From Yamadazyma tenuis (taxonomy: Eukaryota > Ascomycota > Pichiomycetes > Serinales > Debaryomycetaceae), in assembly GCF_029203305.1 (NCBI RefSeq), contig NC_089465.1:744001-808000 (forward strand): a stretch of 64,000 nt of DNA, written 5' to 3'. Positions 19,222 through 28,642 of this stretch are shown here, piece after piece. Position numbers and translations under genes: made by a program. Below the pieces are notes generated by a model that was given only the letters and a program-made list of their open reading frames with translations, did no database searches and was not told the origin of the DNA. The stretch's first letter is position 1, and every line of letters begins with the position of its first letter.

Positions 19222-21045
19222 TTATGCTTCGGTTTGATCAAATGGTCTTTTACCATTTTCATTGACTTCTCTTACGGCTTTAACATACTCTCCCAATGCC
19301 TTGTCCAATGCATTGAATATTGGACTCATCATAAACTTCAAATCGTCGATGACCTTGTCTTTCTTCTCGGCCATAACCTTTTGAGTAATCTGTTCGATAG
19401 CTTGTTGGTCCAATTCAAGAAACTTCTTTTTACACTCTTTCAAGCTAGTGAATAACTTCTTAAGATTTCCTGGGTTGTTTTCATTAAGGAAAATTTTCCA
19501 AAAATGGGAGAGAAACTCATTCATTGTCAAATTCATATTGAGAAGCCCTTCAACAAGTTCATTTGATAATAATGAGACATCATTGTGGTTACCATATTTA
19601 TTGACCAACAGGAATGTCCGACGATTGGTCCTTATCAATTTATTGATCTCATCGTAAGAGTCATCAATGTCTTTGGAACTATAGTTGTCAATTAAATTTA
19701 TTCCTTTAATTGAAGGCTGTACAGTTTGTCTCTGAAAATACTCATTGAGCAGATGAACATCCACATTTTCTTTGTAGGAGCTTGTATCAGCAATTGAGGA
19801 GTTTATTTTCAAATCGATATACTTCAAATTGGTGGACTCGTTCAAATCATGCAAATTCAACTCTTGTTCATATTCTTCAGTTGTAGGCTCTTCCCGCTTA
19901 TCATCAGCAACTTGGTTAATCACCTTGGAGCTCAATTTATTCATGTTTTGCATCAATATAATCATTTCATTGGACTTATCGTTTTCAAACTTCATAGTGA
20001 AGTCTGGAGCATTTCCCATCTTCACCGAGTTGTCCATCTCATTACTTCTAAGGTCAATGAACATATTAATGGCTGGATCATCGACACCTTTTGGAACCTT
20101 ACCAGATTTGGCTTTCTCTTGAGATTCAGCAGCTTCACTATCTTTGTTCACCAGGTAATTTTCATCAACAAACAAGTATTTATCCAATATAAGGTCACCC
20201 CTATCTGTACTATTATTGATCTTGTCACCTCTCAATCTTCTAAACAACTTGGAATTGAAAAATCGGGACCAAAATTCGCCCTCTTGGAACTTGTTAGGTA
20301 CTAGCTCATTAAAAGCTTTTTGCACAATAGGATATGTTTCAAAAATTTCGTTGATTATAGTTCTGGTCACATTGACATTAACTTGGTTATCAGATGTTGC
20401 AACTGGCTTGATGGTCGATAGCACATTATAACGACCTCTGTGCTGGGAAACAGTCAATGCATATGTACGGAGTAAGCTGAGTCGAGTAGACCAGAACATG
20501 GTGGGGGAGAGCTTAAAGTTAATCACTGACTGGGTGAAAAGATTTCTCAAGTTCTTGTCTTCAAGCAATAATTTCTGTTGTAGTTGATGGTTTTTAAGTA
20601 AACTTTGATCCGACAATGAGCCTTCAGCAGATATATTCAAGTCACCTGCATTAGCACCACTAGACGGAGTAGCTGAACGCGGTACCGGCGTCCCAGTTGT
20701 TCCTGTACTTCTATCATCAGGCGCATTTTCATTAACCACAGTTCTCTGTCTCGATACAACTGTCTGTAGCGCCTCCTTTATAATGTTCATGGTGGGACGA
20801 TTAATGAATGTCAACCGAATATCCTGTTCAGTTTCATCTTCTGGAGTTTTGTAGAAAACCTTCAAGATCATCTTAGGATTCGTCTCTTTAGAAGCTTGCA
20901 ACTTCACCAAATTTTTCAAGGGAATCACCACCGTTGTAGCTTGCTCTATAGCCTTCCATTCAAGGATTGATGGTGTCACCTCCTCACGGATGTAACACAT
21001 CCCACTAACCTTATTAACAATACATGCTCCCGAGACGGTAGACAT
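19222..21045 (-). CDS. TFB1: TFIIH core subunit Tfb1 (p62)
   Basis: 607 residues. The N-terminal PH domain (about 1-105) begins SGACIVNKVSGMCYI and ends with LTFINRPTMNIIKEALQTVV. It is followed by the BSD-domain region (EFWSRFFNSKLFRR near residue 270) and a helical C-terminal part ending in a predicted coiled segment. Tfb1 is a structural subunit of TFIIH in transcription initiation and nucleotide excision repair; its PH domain contacts activators and Rad2/Rad4. The length is close to the family norm. Divergent from COA1 with an 88-base shared promoter. Confidence 0.93.
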   Translation of the reverse strand: MSTVSGACIVNKVSGMCYIREEVTPSILEWKAIEQATTVVIPLKNLVKLQASKETNPKMILKVFYKTPEDETEQDIRLTFINRPTMNIIKEALQTVVSRQRTVVNENAPDDRSTGTTGTPVPRSATPSSGANAGDLNISAEGSLSDQSLLKNHQLQQKLLLEDKNLRNLFTQSVINFKLSPTMFWSTRLSLLRTYALTVSQHRGRYNVLSTIKPVATSDNQVNVNVTRTIINEIFETYPIVQKAFNELVPNKFQEGEFWSRFFNSKLFRRLRGDKINNSTDRGDLILDKYLFVDENYLVNKDSEAAESQEKAKSGKVPKGVDDPAINMFIDLRSNEMDNSVKMGNAPDFTMKFENDKSNEMIILMQNMNKLSSKVINQVADDKREEPTTEEYEQELNLHDLNESTNLKYIDLKINSSIADTSSYKENVDVHLLNEYFQRQTVQPSIKGINLIDNYSSKDIDDSYDEINKLIRTNRRTFLLVNKYGNHNDVSLLSNELVEGLLNMNLTMNEFLSHFWKIFLNENNPGNLKKLFTSLKECKKKFLELDQQAIEQITQKVMAEKKDKVIDDLKFMMSPIFNALDKALGEYVKAVREVNENGKRPFDQTEA

Positions 21046-21133
21046 AGCAGTGTGGTTTTATTGTTAGTGCGACCGCGAACATATCGCAGAAAAATCATCA
21101 GTTTCTTCTGTAGCTTACTGTAACTTCACAAAT

Positions 21134-21718
21134 ATGTTAAGACTTGGGATTCAAAAGGCCCAAACATCGGGTATTCAGACATTTTCAAGATGCACCAAAA
21201 CTGTGTTGTATCGTTTCACCAGGTCAAACACCACTTCTGCCACTGCTAACGCTTACCCCAATGCTAACACGGTGACCACTTCTCCAAAAACAAGAAAAGT
21301 CACGGTCGATAGAGAACTTCCTGACCCGCTTAAGGACCGCTACAAGAACATGAAGTACGCGATCGTTTATGGGATCGGAGTGACGATTTCATGCGTAGTG
21401 ATATTCAACTATGAGAAAACCACGTCGCCCATCATCAACTCAATTTTCTATTCTTTAAGAAGAAACCCGCTGGTTCTTGAACAGTTGGGAGAAAACGTCA
21501 ACTATAAGACCAGCTGGCCATGGATATACGGGGAGTTGAACACTGTTAGAGGGGAAATCGACATCAACTTTGCTGTCAAAGGAGAAAAGAACGATGGTAT
21601 ATTGTATTTCAAAGCTAGTCGTCCCAGAAAGGCGGATCCATTTACTGTCCATCACTGGTACTTGAAGTCAGGTGATAAGCAGATCGACTTGAAGGTATTC
21701 GATACCCTTGACATGTAA
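21134..21718 (+). CDS. COA1: Cytochrome c oxidase assembly factor Coa1
   Basis: 194 residues. Basic mitochondrial presequence, then VDRELPDPLKDRYKNMKY, a single membrane segment (AIVYGIGVTISCVVIFNYE) and the conserved SSWPWI-like motif (here TSWPWIYGELN). Coa1 acts in the inner membrane on newly made Cox1 with Shy1 and Mss51. COX10, in the same window, serves the same complex, although the two genes are 19 kb apart. Confidence 0.9.
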   Translation: MLRLGIQKAQTSGIQTFSRCTKTVLYRFTRSNTTSATANAYPNANTVTTSPKTRKVTVDRELPDPLKDRYKNMKYAIVYGIGVTISCVVIFNYEKTTSPIINSIFYSLRRNPLVLEQLGENVNYKTSWPWIYGELNTVRGEIDINFAVKGEKNDGILYFKASRPRKADPFTVHHWYLKSGDKQIDLKVFDTLDM

Positions 21719-22211
21719 ATTTTGAAACAAAAAGGTTTTTCGTAGCGGTGTCATATAGATTGTCGAAGAATCTCTCTCTTGTAAATATACATCTTCTGTA
21801 ATTGGGCCACGTGACGAAATTCACCTTATTTTTTCCACTCGGTACCTCCACCCGAGATTTGTTGTTGGTTCCGTCGCATCCAGCAGAGCCCGGTTCGAAA
21901 GTAGAATTTTCCTATACAGGTCTGGGGTTATGTGCAAATTCGTTTTTGGCGGGTGCGAAGTGGCAGGAAAATTTTGAAGTTATTCTTAGCCAGTTTCAAT
22001 TGGTTTTATACTACCTTCTATTAGGTACTGTGAAGAATAAGTACTAGCTTGTGAGTTTTCGATCCACACATTTCACTACTATACTCACCTATTGTTGTCT
22101 AGTATTGTTGTCCATTCGCTTTTTGAGTTCATTTATCCATCCCTTATCTTTCCTCCATATTTAATCTTTGATTGGGCGCTTACCACTAGTACTCCTTTTC
22201 AATCGTACAAC
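21719..22211. other. Spacer COA1 to SKG1-like gene
   Basis: 493 bases without a gene on the chosen start of the next gene. One CACGTG lies at 21808-21813. The last ~120 bases are in frame with the downstream gene but are probably leader. Confidence 0.5.
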
Positions 22212-23177
22212 ATGGCAAATTCTAATAGTCTCGCTGTTGGGTTGGCCGTGGGAATCCCGTCGTTTTTGATCTTGCTGTTGGTTCTACTTCTATGGATCAG
22301 AAATCGGAGAAGACAAAAGGTCGAAGATTTGAATGAGCAATCGATAGATTTAGAGCTTCAAGACAATCAGAGTTTTAATGAATTCCACGAAGAGTTGCAC
22401 AAACCTAGTCAATACCCTTCCGTTGCAAATGGTAATCAGAAAACGGGCGAAGAAGTCAAAGTGAGCGACACCTCGTTGAATAACTTTACAAACTCCGGAC
22501 CTCCTTCCGATGATATGTCGGGAAGTTCAAACGGCCAAAAAACAGGGACTACCCCAACATTTTCGGGTAGTGATCATTTGGATGCAGTTGAGGAAAAGTT
22601 CCTTGACTTGGGAAGTGGCTTCCCTGGGCACAGCAAATCCAACTCGGCGTATGATTTTTACGAATCTTTTATTCCTATACTTCCAGAAGATAACGTTGGA
22701 TCTGCCCCTCAACATACCAATATCTCTCCACCAACACCCAAGTTCAAGAATGTATTACACAGGTCCAACGACTCAATGGATAAAATCATACCAAATACCA
22801 ATTCGAGCACTTCGAGTATTGATAGAGCTTCGTACAACTTGGCCAAGCAGTTAAATAACCAAAACTTCTTTGAGAAGTTGCCATCTAGAGCTGGTACCAT
22901 TAGACCCCCTACTTACCCATCCAACTTGAATTCAAATTCCCATTCTAACTCTAGTCTGGATTTGGTCAATAAGCTCATTATTCATGATGGCATAAATGAC
23001 AGCTACGTTTACAATGGTCACAAGCATGTTGCTGGCAACAATGGTGAGAATAGTGCTGACCAGTCTGATGGCAAGCCTAAGAAGAACGGATTATCTACGA
23101 TTCTAGGCGACAACTTTGACAACAGCTTCAATAATGATAACGAAAATGAGTTGACTGGTGATGTGGTGTTCAAGTAG
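22212..23177 (+). CDS. Single-pass membrane protein, SKG1/AIM20-like
   Basis: 321 residues from MANSNSLAVGLAVGIPS. The frame opens at 22092, but the later Met directly precedes the conserved membrane segment, as in yeast Skg1. One transmembrane helix (residues 6-28) is followed by basic NRRRQKV, an acidic stretch, and a Ser/Asn-rich cytosolic tail. Short motifs shared with Skg1/Aim20 are YDFYESFIPILPED and LAKQLNNQNFFEKLPSRA. These proteins localise to bud tip and septum regions and have been linked to cell-wall polymer control. No signal peptide is needed with an N-out anchor. Paralogue not resolved. Confidence 0.65.
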   Translation: MANSNSLAVGLAVGIPSFLILLLVLLLWIRNRRRQKVEDLNEQSIDLELQDNQSFNEFHEELHKPSQYPSVANGNQKTGEEVKVSDTSLNNFTNSGPPSDDMSGSSNGQKTGTTPTFSGSDHLDAVEEKFLDLGSGFPGHSKSNSAYDFYESFIPILPEDNVGSAPQHTNISPPTPKFKNVLHRSNDSMDKIIPNTNSSTSSIDRASYNLAKQLNNQNFFEKLPSRAGTIRPPTYPSNLNSNSHSNSSLDLVNKLIIHDGINDSYVYNGHKHVAGNNGENSADQSDGKPKKNGLSTILGDNFDNSFNNDNENELTGDVVFK

Positions 23178-23299
23178 TTGGTCCCAGCTTATTTACAAAT
23201 TCTACTCAACATATCTATCTGTATGTATACTTAACCACTTCCAATGCACAAATCTTGTAGGAATTTGAATCGCACTGGGTCGCATTTATTTCTTTATCA

Positions 23300-24322
23300 A
23301 TGAAGTGGATCTTTGGGTTCAGAGGTGTTAAATCACCTGTTAGGTCGTTTCTAGCAACAAGGAACTGCATAAGGACCTTTTCCCAATCTCCACGATCACA
23401 TGCTACTTACAAGCGCTTTGAAAACTCCCAATCTTATGACTTTTCCAGGTTAGTTTCTTCCAAACCGCTCTTGTACACGGTTTTAGGATTAGGAGCATTT
23501 TATGTTTATAACCAGGACGAGGCTCCATTTACAAACAGAAGAAGATTTTTATGGGTTCCTTATTGGATGGAAAAACGGGTTGGTGACATGAGTTATCGGC
23601 AGATTCTACTTCAGTATAAGAAACAAATTGTGCCTCATAGCGATCCCATCTATGCCAAAGTATCTGGTATTGTTAATAGACTTCTTGAAGCAGCATTTGA
23701 GAACCTGAGAGACCCTAAGCAGATAGAACACTTGAAGAGTTTGAAATGGGAGATCCATGTAATTCAAGTCAATCCCAAGGAAACACCTCCCAATGCATTT
23801 ATTCTACCCAATGGCAAAATATTTATCTTCTCATCCATATTGCCTATTTGCCACGATACAAACGGAATTGCCACCGTATTATCACATGAGTTGTCCCACC
23901 AGTTGGCACACCACTCTATGGAGCAGCTCAGTAAACAACCTGTTTATATGGCATTATCTACCCTTCTCTATATGGCTACAGGAGTCTCGGGATTCAATGA
24001 CTTACTTATTGCTGGGCTTCTCACGATGCCAGCCTCCCGAGAGATGGAGAGTGAAGCTGATAGAATTGGCTGTGAGTTGATGGCCCGTTCGTGCTTTGAT
24101 ATATATCAGATTCCACGGTTCTGGGAGAGAATGCATGCATTTGAAGAGCAACAACTGGGCCAGGCTCGGACTCTGATGTTGAATGAGTTCTTCTCTACCC
24201 ACCCTAACACCAACAAAAGAATCCATGACATACAATCTTGGATGCCACAACTCGAGAGTATAAGCGAGAGCTCAAATTGTCACCAGTATGGTCAATTTAA
24301 TCAGTTGAGAAGCTTCTTCTAA
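23300..24322 (+). CDS. OMA1: Mitochondrial metalloendopeptidase Oma1
   Basis: 340 residues. Basic presequence (1-45), an N-terminal membrane segment (about 55-72), then an M48-family protease domain with the zinc motif HELSH at 196-200 and the third-ligand motif ESEAD at 250-254. The STHP motif near the C-terminus is also typical. Oma1 is an inner-membrane stress protease that overlaps with the m-AAA protease. All catalytic residues are present. Confidence 0.94.
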   Translation: MKWIFGFRGVKSPVRSFLATRNCIRTFSQSPRSHATYKRFENSQSYDFSRLVSSKPLLYTVLGLGAFYVYNQDEAPFTNRRRFLWVPYWMEKRVGDMSYRQILLQYKKQIVPHSDPIYAKVSGIVNRLLEAAFENLRDPKQIEHLKSLKWEIHVIQVNPKETPPNAFILPNGKIFIFSSILPICHDTNGIATVLSHELSHQLAHHSMEQLSKQPVYMALSTLLYMATGVSGFNDLLIAGLLTMPASREMESEADRIGCELMARSCFDIYQIPRFWERMHAFEEQQLGQARTLMLNEFFSTHPNTNKRIHDIQSWMPQLESISESSNCHQYGQFNQLRSFF

Positions 24323-24360
24323 TATATTTAAATATGGACTTTACAGATAGTGGACTATAT

Positions 24361-25173
24361 TTACAAGACTCTGGTGGGCCCTGCAGGATATGGTGTTATT
24401 GCCAACCGCATCTTGTAACTATCCACCACCTTAGGTTTATCTGGAGTCTCTTCTGGCTCTGGTAACTTCAATAAATATACTTCAACAACTCCTTTGCGCA
24501 CACCTTGAATCTTGATAGGCATAGCAAATTTGATAAACTCTAGAGGTTCTTTCAACTCGTCGAATTGTACTTTGGCCTTCAGTACTATGAAGTTTTCGAT
24601 AGACCCGAACTTGTAGTTGATTTGCCCATTGGTATCCAAGAGGAGCTTGTCATCTTGCTGAACTGAATCTTTGATATGTTTGTCTACAAGCTTGAGCACC
24701 TGTTCTCTGAAACTGTCAAACTGGTTCTCTATACCATTCAAGACATTTTCCACATCTGCCTCATCGTACTGATTGATTTCAATGGTATTTTTTCCGTTCA
24801 TCAACTCATCGTAGGTCAACGGCAAAATCACCTTAGATTCTAGTTGATATTGCTTCTCTACAAGTCGGCCGTATATCCAGTAGCTAGCCATACCCACCGG
24901 TGGACCCACTGTTACTAGAATGTTGGGATGAACATTGGCTACTGCTATGGCTGATGCCAATAAACCAAATCCGTATTTGATGTTCACAGACACTTTCTCG
25001 AACCACCAATATGAAAAAGGGGTTTTACTAGACACAAAGGACTTTCTAGGAGGGTTAGACAAGAACCTTAATGCCATGACTGGGCTATGTCGTGAAAACC
25101 CAGCTCTATGTAGTGCCACCATTCTGGTCGTATTTGTAGAATGGATAGTAAGTGTTTGAGATTGGAAAGACAT
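24361..25173 (-). CDS. Unrecognised mitochondrial membrane protein
   Basis: 270 residues. The first ~55 residues are rich in Arg, Ser and Thr with no acidic residue, as in a mitochondrial presequence. Hydrophobic segments lie at about 68-82 and 85-100 (NILVTVGPPVGMASYWIYG). The rest is soluble, mixed alpha/beta in character, with a helical charged middle (QYDEADVENVLNGIENQFDS) and a conserved-looking end, RLAITPYPAGPTRVL. Starts at Met18 (25122) or Met33 (25077) are possible. I do not recognise the family. Convergent with OMA1 (38-base gap) and divergent from RTS2/KIN17. Confidence 0.7.
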   Translation of the reverse strand: MSFQSQTLTIHSTNTTRMVALHRAGFSRHSPVMALRFLSNPPRKSFVSSKTPFSYWWFEKVSVNIKYGFGLLASAIAVANVHPNILVTVGPPVGMASYWIYGRLVEKQYQLESKVILPLTYDELMNGKNTIEINQYDEADVENVLNGIENQFDSFREQVLKLVDKHIKDSVQQDDKLLLDTNGQINYKFGSIENFIVLKAKVQFDELKEPLEFIKFAMPIKIQGVRKGVVEVYLLKLPEPEETPDKPKVVDSYKMRLAITPYPAGPTRVL

Positions 25174-25211
25174 CGCATCGCGAATTTGGATTCGATATCA
25201 TACGCAAGGTG

Positions 25212-25880
25212 ATGGCACGAACATCTGATATAGGAACCGCAAAGTACCAGTCCAAGAAGCTTAAGGCCGCTGGTCTTCTGAAGCTCAAGTTTTACTGCCA
25301 AGTATGCGAGAAGCAATGTCGAGACGCTAACGGGTTCAAAAATCATCTCAGTTCCCCTTCACACAAATACAAAATAGAGCTGCTATCTACAACTACGATT
25401 ACAAACTACTCCAGGAGTCTTGAAGATAACTTCATTAAGCTTCTTAAAACTAGCCATGGTACCAAACCGGTCAATGCCAACAAGTTTTACCAGGAGTACA
25501 TTTTGAGTGATAGAGACCATATTCACTTGAACTCCACTAAATGGAACAATTTGACCCAATTTTTGAAACATTTGGGAACTACGGGGAAGGTGAAAGTGGA
25601 CAATGAGAATGAGGAGGAGTTCAACTTGACTATACGATTGGTAGATCTGGCCGATAACTCTAATGTGAAAAGTACGGATTCCAAACCTGATGACGAAAGA
25701 ACCCGGCAGAAATTCATTGAAGCGCAAATTCAACTTGGGAAACTCCAAGATGAGAAGTTAAAATCAGATGCATCTATCACAACAAAGCCTGTGGTTGTTC
25801 CCGGAAAACTCATACCAATAAAGTTAAAGAGAGTGGTCAAGGCCAAAAAGACAAGTGCTTTTGGAGACGACGAAGCTTAA
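25212..25880 (+). CDS. RTS2: KIN17-family zinc-finger protein
   Basis: 222 residues from MARTSDIGTAKYQSKKLKAA. The frame opens 20 codons earlier, but this Met fits the family N-terminus. A C2H2-type finger (CQVCEKQCRDANGFKNH, then H about 5 residues later) precedes the conserved winged-helix-like domain containing YILSDRDHIHLNSTKWNNLT. KIN17 proteins bind nucleic acid and are implicated in DNA replication or repair and mRNA processing. The basic tail ends KRVVKAKKTSAFGDDEA. RTS2 is the S. cerevisiae name. The chosen start leaves 38 bases to the divergent mitochondrial gene. Confidence 0.88.
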   Translation: MARTSDIGTAKYQSKKLKAAGLLKLKFYCQVCEKQCRDANGFKNHLSSPSHKYKIELLSTTTITNYSRSLEDNFIKLLKTSHGTKPVNANKFYQEYILSDRDHIHLNSTKWNNLTQFLKHLGTTGKVKVDNENEEEFNLTIRLVDLADNSNVKSTDSKPDDERTRQKFIEAQIQLGKLQDEKLKSDASITTKPVVVPGKLIPIKLKRVVKAKKTSAFGDDEA

Positions 25881-26422
25881 AGTATTGTTGCCACTCATTT
25901 CGATAACCTGTAAACGACATCATTACTCAATGGAAGAAGTTCATGTGAAGAGCTGACTGCTGATGGCGCATCATACATCAACTTTTACGAGTCTCCAAAA
26001 CCAACACAGGGTGCGAATGTCACAGATCATTAGAATGTGCAGCAATTGGATCCCAACATTACAGTCAGCATGTCACTGGTATAAGAATTTCTATAATATA
26101 TTCTAAACGGTATTGATCTGGCTTTGGGTTCATGGATAATTGTTTTTGCAGGTTTCTGTGATTTTCACATGATCACATCTCGTCCCAAAATCTAGCATTG
26201 TAGTGTCGTATAACCTATTTTTGATTCCTAAAGCTCGATTCTGTTGGCCTTTCCCAGCCTAATCAGGACAATTTGGGTGCAAATACTTGAGCTCTCCAAA
26301 AAATTCACATGGTCCCATGAAGGTGAAAAACCAGTTGCACAGAACCCCACACAAATATCGCGCTTGGAGAAACCACTATAAATATACCCCAGAGCCAGGC
26401 TCATTTCTACACAACATTTACT
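25881..26422. other. POX18 promoter region
   Basis: 542 bases with no gene. TATAAATA occurs at 26377-26384, 39 bases before POX18. I looked for CCTCGG and CGG-N15-18-CCG fatty-acid response elements and saw no clear match. Confidence 0.6.
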
Positions 26423-26812
26423 ATGTCAAGCCTTAGTGAACCAGGATTCGAAGGAACCGAATTGCTCGACTTTATGAAGAGCGTTTTGGATGATGATGAA
26501 AAATTGAGAGCTAAATCCATCAAACAAGCCAAGGCAAACGTTATCTTAACGTTGAAGAATAAGGACAAAGAGACCAAATCATGGTTTTTTGAGTTTAAAA
26601 ACACTGGAGAAGTAAGAAAGATAGATGGAACTCCCCCAAAGGCCGATGTGGCTTTGTTCATGGCCGACAAGGATTTCCTCAAGCTTGTTAACAACGAAGC
26701 CAATCCTCAGAAGTTGTACATGAGTGGAAAGTTGAAAATCAAAGGTAATTTGATGAAAGCGGTTTCACTTGAGAAGATCTTGAGGGCTGCTGACCCAAGA
26801 TCGAAGTTGTGA
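26423..26812 (+). CDS. POX18: Peroxisomal SCP2-type lipid-transfer protein
   Basis: 129 residues forming one SCP2 sterol-binding domain: FEFKNTGEVRK, PPKADVALFMADKDFLKLV and LYMSGKLKIKGNLMKA. The C-terminus is RSKL, a canonical type 1 peroxisomal targeting signal. It closely resembles the oleate/alkane-induced 14-kDa protein Pox18/Pxp18 of Candida tropicalis and C. maltosa, thought to carry fatty acyl-CoA or sterols in peroxisomes. A TATA box is close upstream. It converges on the CYP52 gene, 206 bases away. Confidence 0.92.
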   Translation: MSSLSEPGFEGTELLDFMKSVLDDDEKLRAKSIKQAKANVILTLKNKDKETKSWFFEFKNTGEVRKIDGTPPKADVALFMADKDFLKLVNNEANPQKLYMSGKLKIKGNLMKAVSLEKILRAADPRSKL

Positions 26813-27018
26813 TGCTGGGAAATGTTACATACTGGATTATGTATTGGTTATGTTGAATATATTTACAGTATCTTTTATTGCTTATTCGAACTCAAACTAT
26901 ATCTCCTATAATCCCTGGAAAATAAATTAATATACATCTCTAAATATTTTCTCCATCTTATAGATATCAACCGCAATTTGCTGTAGTATTGTACCAATTA
27001 ACCTATAAACCTTAACTC

Positions 27019-28590
27019 CTAAAACATTCTCACGTGAGCCCCGTCAGTCAAACTAAGAGTCAACTGAGCATGAATACGTGGTGGATACTGTTTGCTTTTG
27101 TCTTCATTGACAAGATTGGGGAACATCTGCAATAATCTCACAATCGTATAACTGGCTTCAGTTAAAGCAAACTGTTGACCAAGACAGATACGTGGACCAC
27201 CGTTGAAAGGCAAGAAGGCCCAACCAGGCTTCAAGTCTTTATCACCCCATCTTTCCGGACGGAAGACTTCTGAATCTTTGCCATAGTATTGAGGGTCTCT
27301 GTGGGTGGCAGAGATAATGTAGGCCACCACTGTTCCCTTCTCAATCAAGATTGGTTGCTGTAAGTCTTTACCACCTCCACGAGGTAAGGTGGTATCACGC
27401 TTGGCACACCGGAAATTCAAAGGCACATTTGGATACATTCTTAACGTTTCGTTGATGCACCATTTCAAGTATTCACTCTTTTTCAAGCTCTCAAAAGTAA
27501 TATCCTCTGGGTCACACATGTCATATGTGCCAAACTCCCGGTAAATTTCTTCCTTCAATTTGGCAAAGATATCAGGGTTCCGGGACATTTCAAAGAAAAA
27601 CATTGACAATAAACCAGCAGTAGTATCTCTTCCAGCAATCATAATATTCAACAATTGGTCTCTCAAAACGGTTGGATTCCGGGTTTCTTTCACCAACTCA
27701 TACAAGAAAATGTACCCTTCCTTACTTTTATCTTGCAAAACATTGTCATCATACTGCAAAGCTTTGCTGATGTAAAAATCGGCAAACTCGTGCACAATCT
27801 TGTTATTGGCCTTAAAGTTCCTAGGGTTCACAAAATAATACAAATTCTGTGCCCAAGCACGAGATGCACATATTTCCTGGGAGATGTTGAAACTCTCATA
27901 GAAGTTTCCTGAACCTCTAAAGCTTCCCTCCGGAGGAGTTTCTCCAATGGTCTCATCCATCAACCCATACAACGAGTGACCAAACAAAAACTCGGTAGAA
28001 GTATCCACCGTGTAACGGAAAAAGTACTCTTGGATGTCAAAGGGCTGGCCATTGTGTTTGCGAATGTGTTTGGAAAGATTCTGGACGTGAAACTCCAACG
28101 ACTGGGTATGGGCAACCTTTTCTCTGGAGAAATTGGGTCTCAACATAGCTCTGCTTTGCTTCCAACCATGTCCATCCAATGTGAAAACACCTTCACCCAA
28201 GAGTGGACGGAACTGGGAAAGCCGCAAACCCATCACAAAGTCATTGAACTGGGTGGCCAAGATCGACTTGATGTTTTCGGGGTCTGCTGTCACCACAATT
28301 TGGTGTCCAAGATTAGCCTTCCAGGTATGTCCATATAATCTCATGAACTTCAACACCTCAGCGAGAACAAGTCCATCCCGCTTCAAGCACAAAAACGTAT
28401 AAGGGTTTCTGCTGAAAAACGGATAAGATTTAGGAAGAAGTCTTGCCTCTGTAACTCCGAACTTATACTTTAGAGTGGTCTTTCTAATAAACCTGTAAGT
28501 GAAATAAAGCGTCAATACCCCAATGGCATACAAGAGTACACCCTCCCACGTCAATTGTGACACTCTGCTTTTGAAGTTATCTGAAAGCAT
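27019..28590 (-). CDS. CYP52-family cytochrome P450 (alkane/fatty-acid hydroxylase)
   Basis: 523 residues, full length. An N-terminal membrane anchor (about 15-35), the I-helix oxygen-binding motif AGRDTT (about residue 317), the ExxR pair in NETLRMYP, PERW, and the heme-binding loop FNGGPRICLG with Cys469. The HxxxHxFDIQ-like region and overall sequence match the CYP52 (ALK) family, ER enzymes that oxidise the terminal carbon of n-alkanes and fatty acids in CUG-clade yeasts. Which CYP52 member it is cannot be judged here. ATATAAAG lies about 45 bases before the start. Confidence 0.93.
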   Translation of the reverse strand: MLSDNFKSRVSQLTWEGVLLYAIGVLTLYFTYRFIRKTTLKYKFGVTEARLLPKSYPFFSRNPYTFLCLKRDGLVLAEVLKFMRLYGHTWKANLGHQIVVTADPENIKSILATQFNDFVMGLRLSQFRPLLGEGVFTLDGHGWKQSRAMLRPNFSREKVAHTQSLEFHVQNLSKHIRKHNGQPFDIQEYFFRYTVDTSTEFLFGHSLYGLMDETIGETPPEGSFRGSGNFYESFNISQEICASRAWAQNLYYFVNPRNFKANNKIVHEFADFYISKALQYDDNVLQDKSKEGYIFLYELVKETRNPTVLRDQLLNIMIAGRDTTAGLLSMFFFEMSRNPDIFAKLKEEIYREFGTYDMCDPEDITFESLKKSEYLKWCINETLRMYPNVPLNFRCAKRDTTLPRGGGKDLQQPILIEKGTVVAYIISATHRDPQYYGKDSEVFRPERWGDKDLKPGWAFLPFNGGPRICLGQQFALTEASYTIVRLLQMFPNLVNEDKSKQYPPRIHAQLTLSLTDGAHVRMF

Positions 28591-28634
28591 TTGTAAACTA
28601 ATGAATGAGTGGGATCAAGAGGGATATGGGTGGA

Positions 28635-28642
28635 CTTTATAT
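28635..28642 (-). promoter_or_regulatory. TATA box of the CYP52 gene
   Basis: Read on the minus strand the sequence is ATATAAAG, 45-52 bases upstream of the P450 start codon, a usual distance in yeast inducible promoters. Confidence 0.55.

Noticed and set aside
21880..21910. GGTTCGAAA string suggesting a tRNA T-loop
   Set aside because: The flanking bases do not form the T-stem or acceptor stem, so no tRNA fold is supported.
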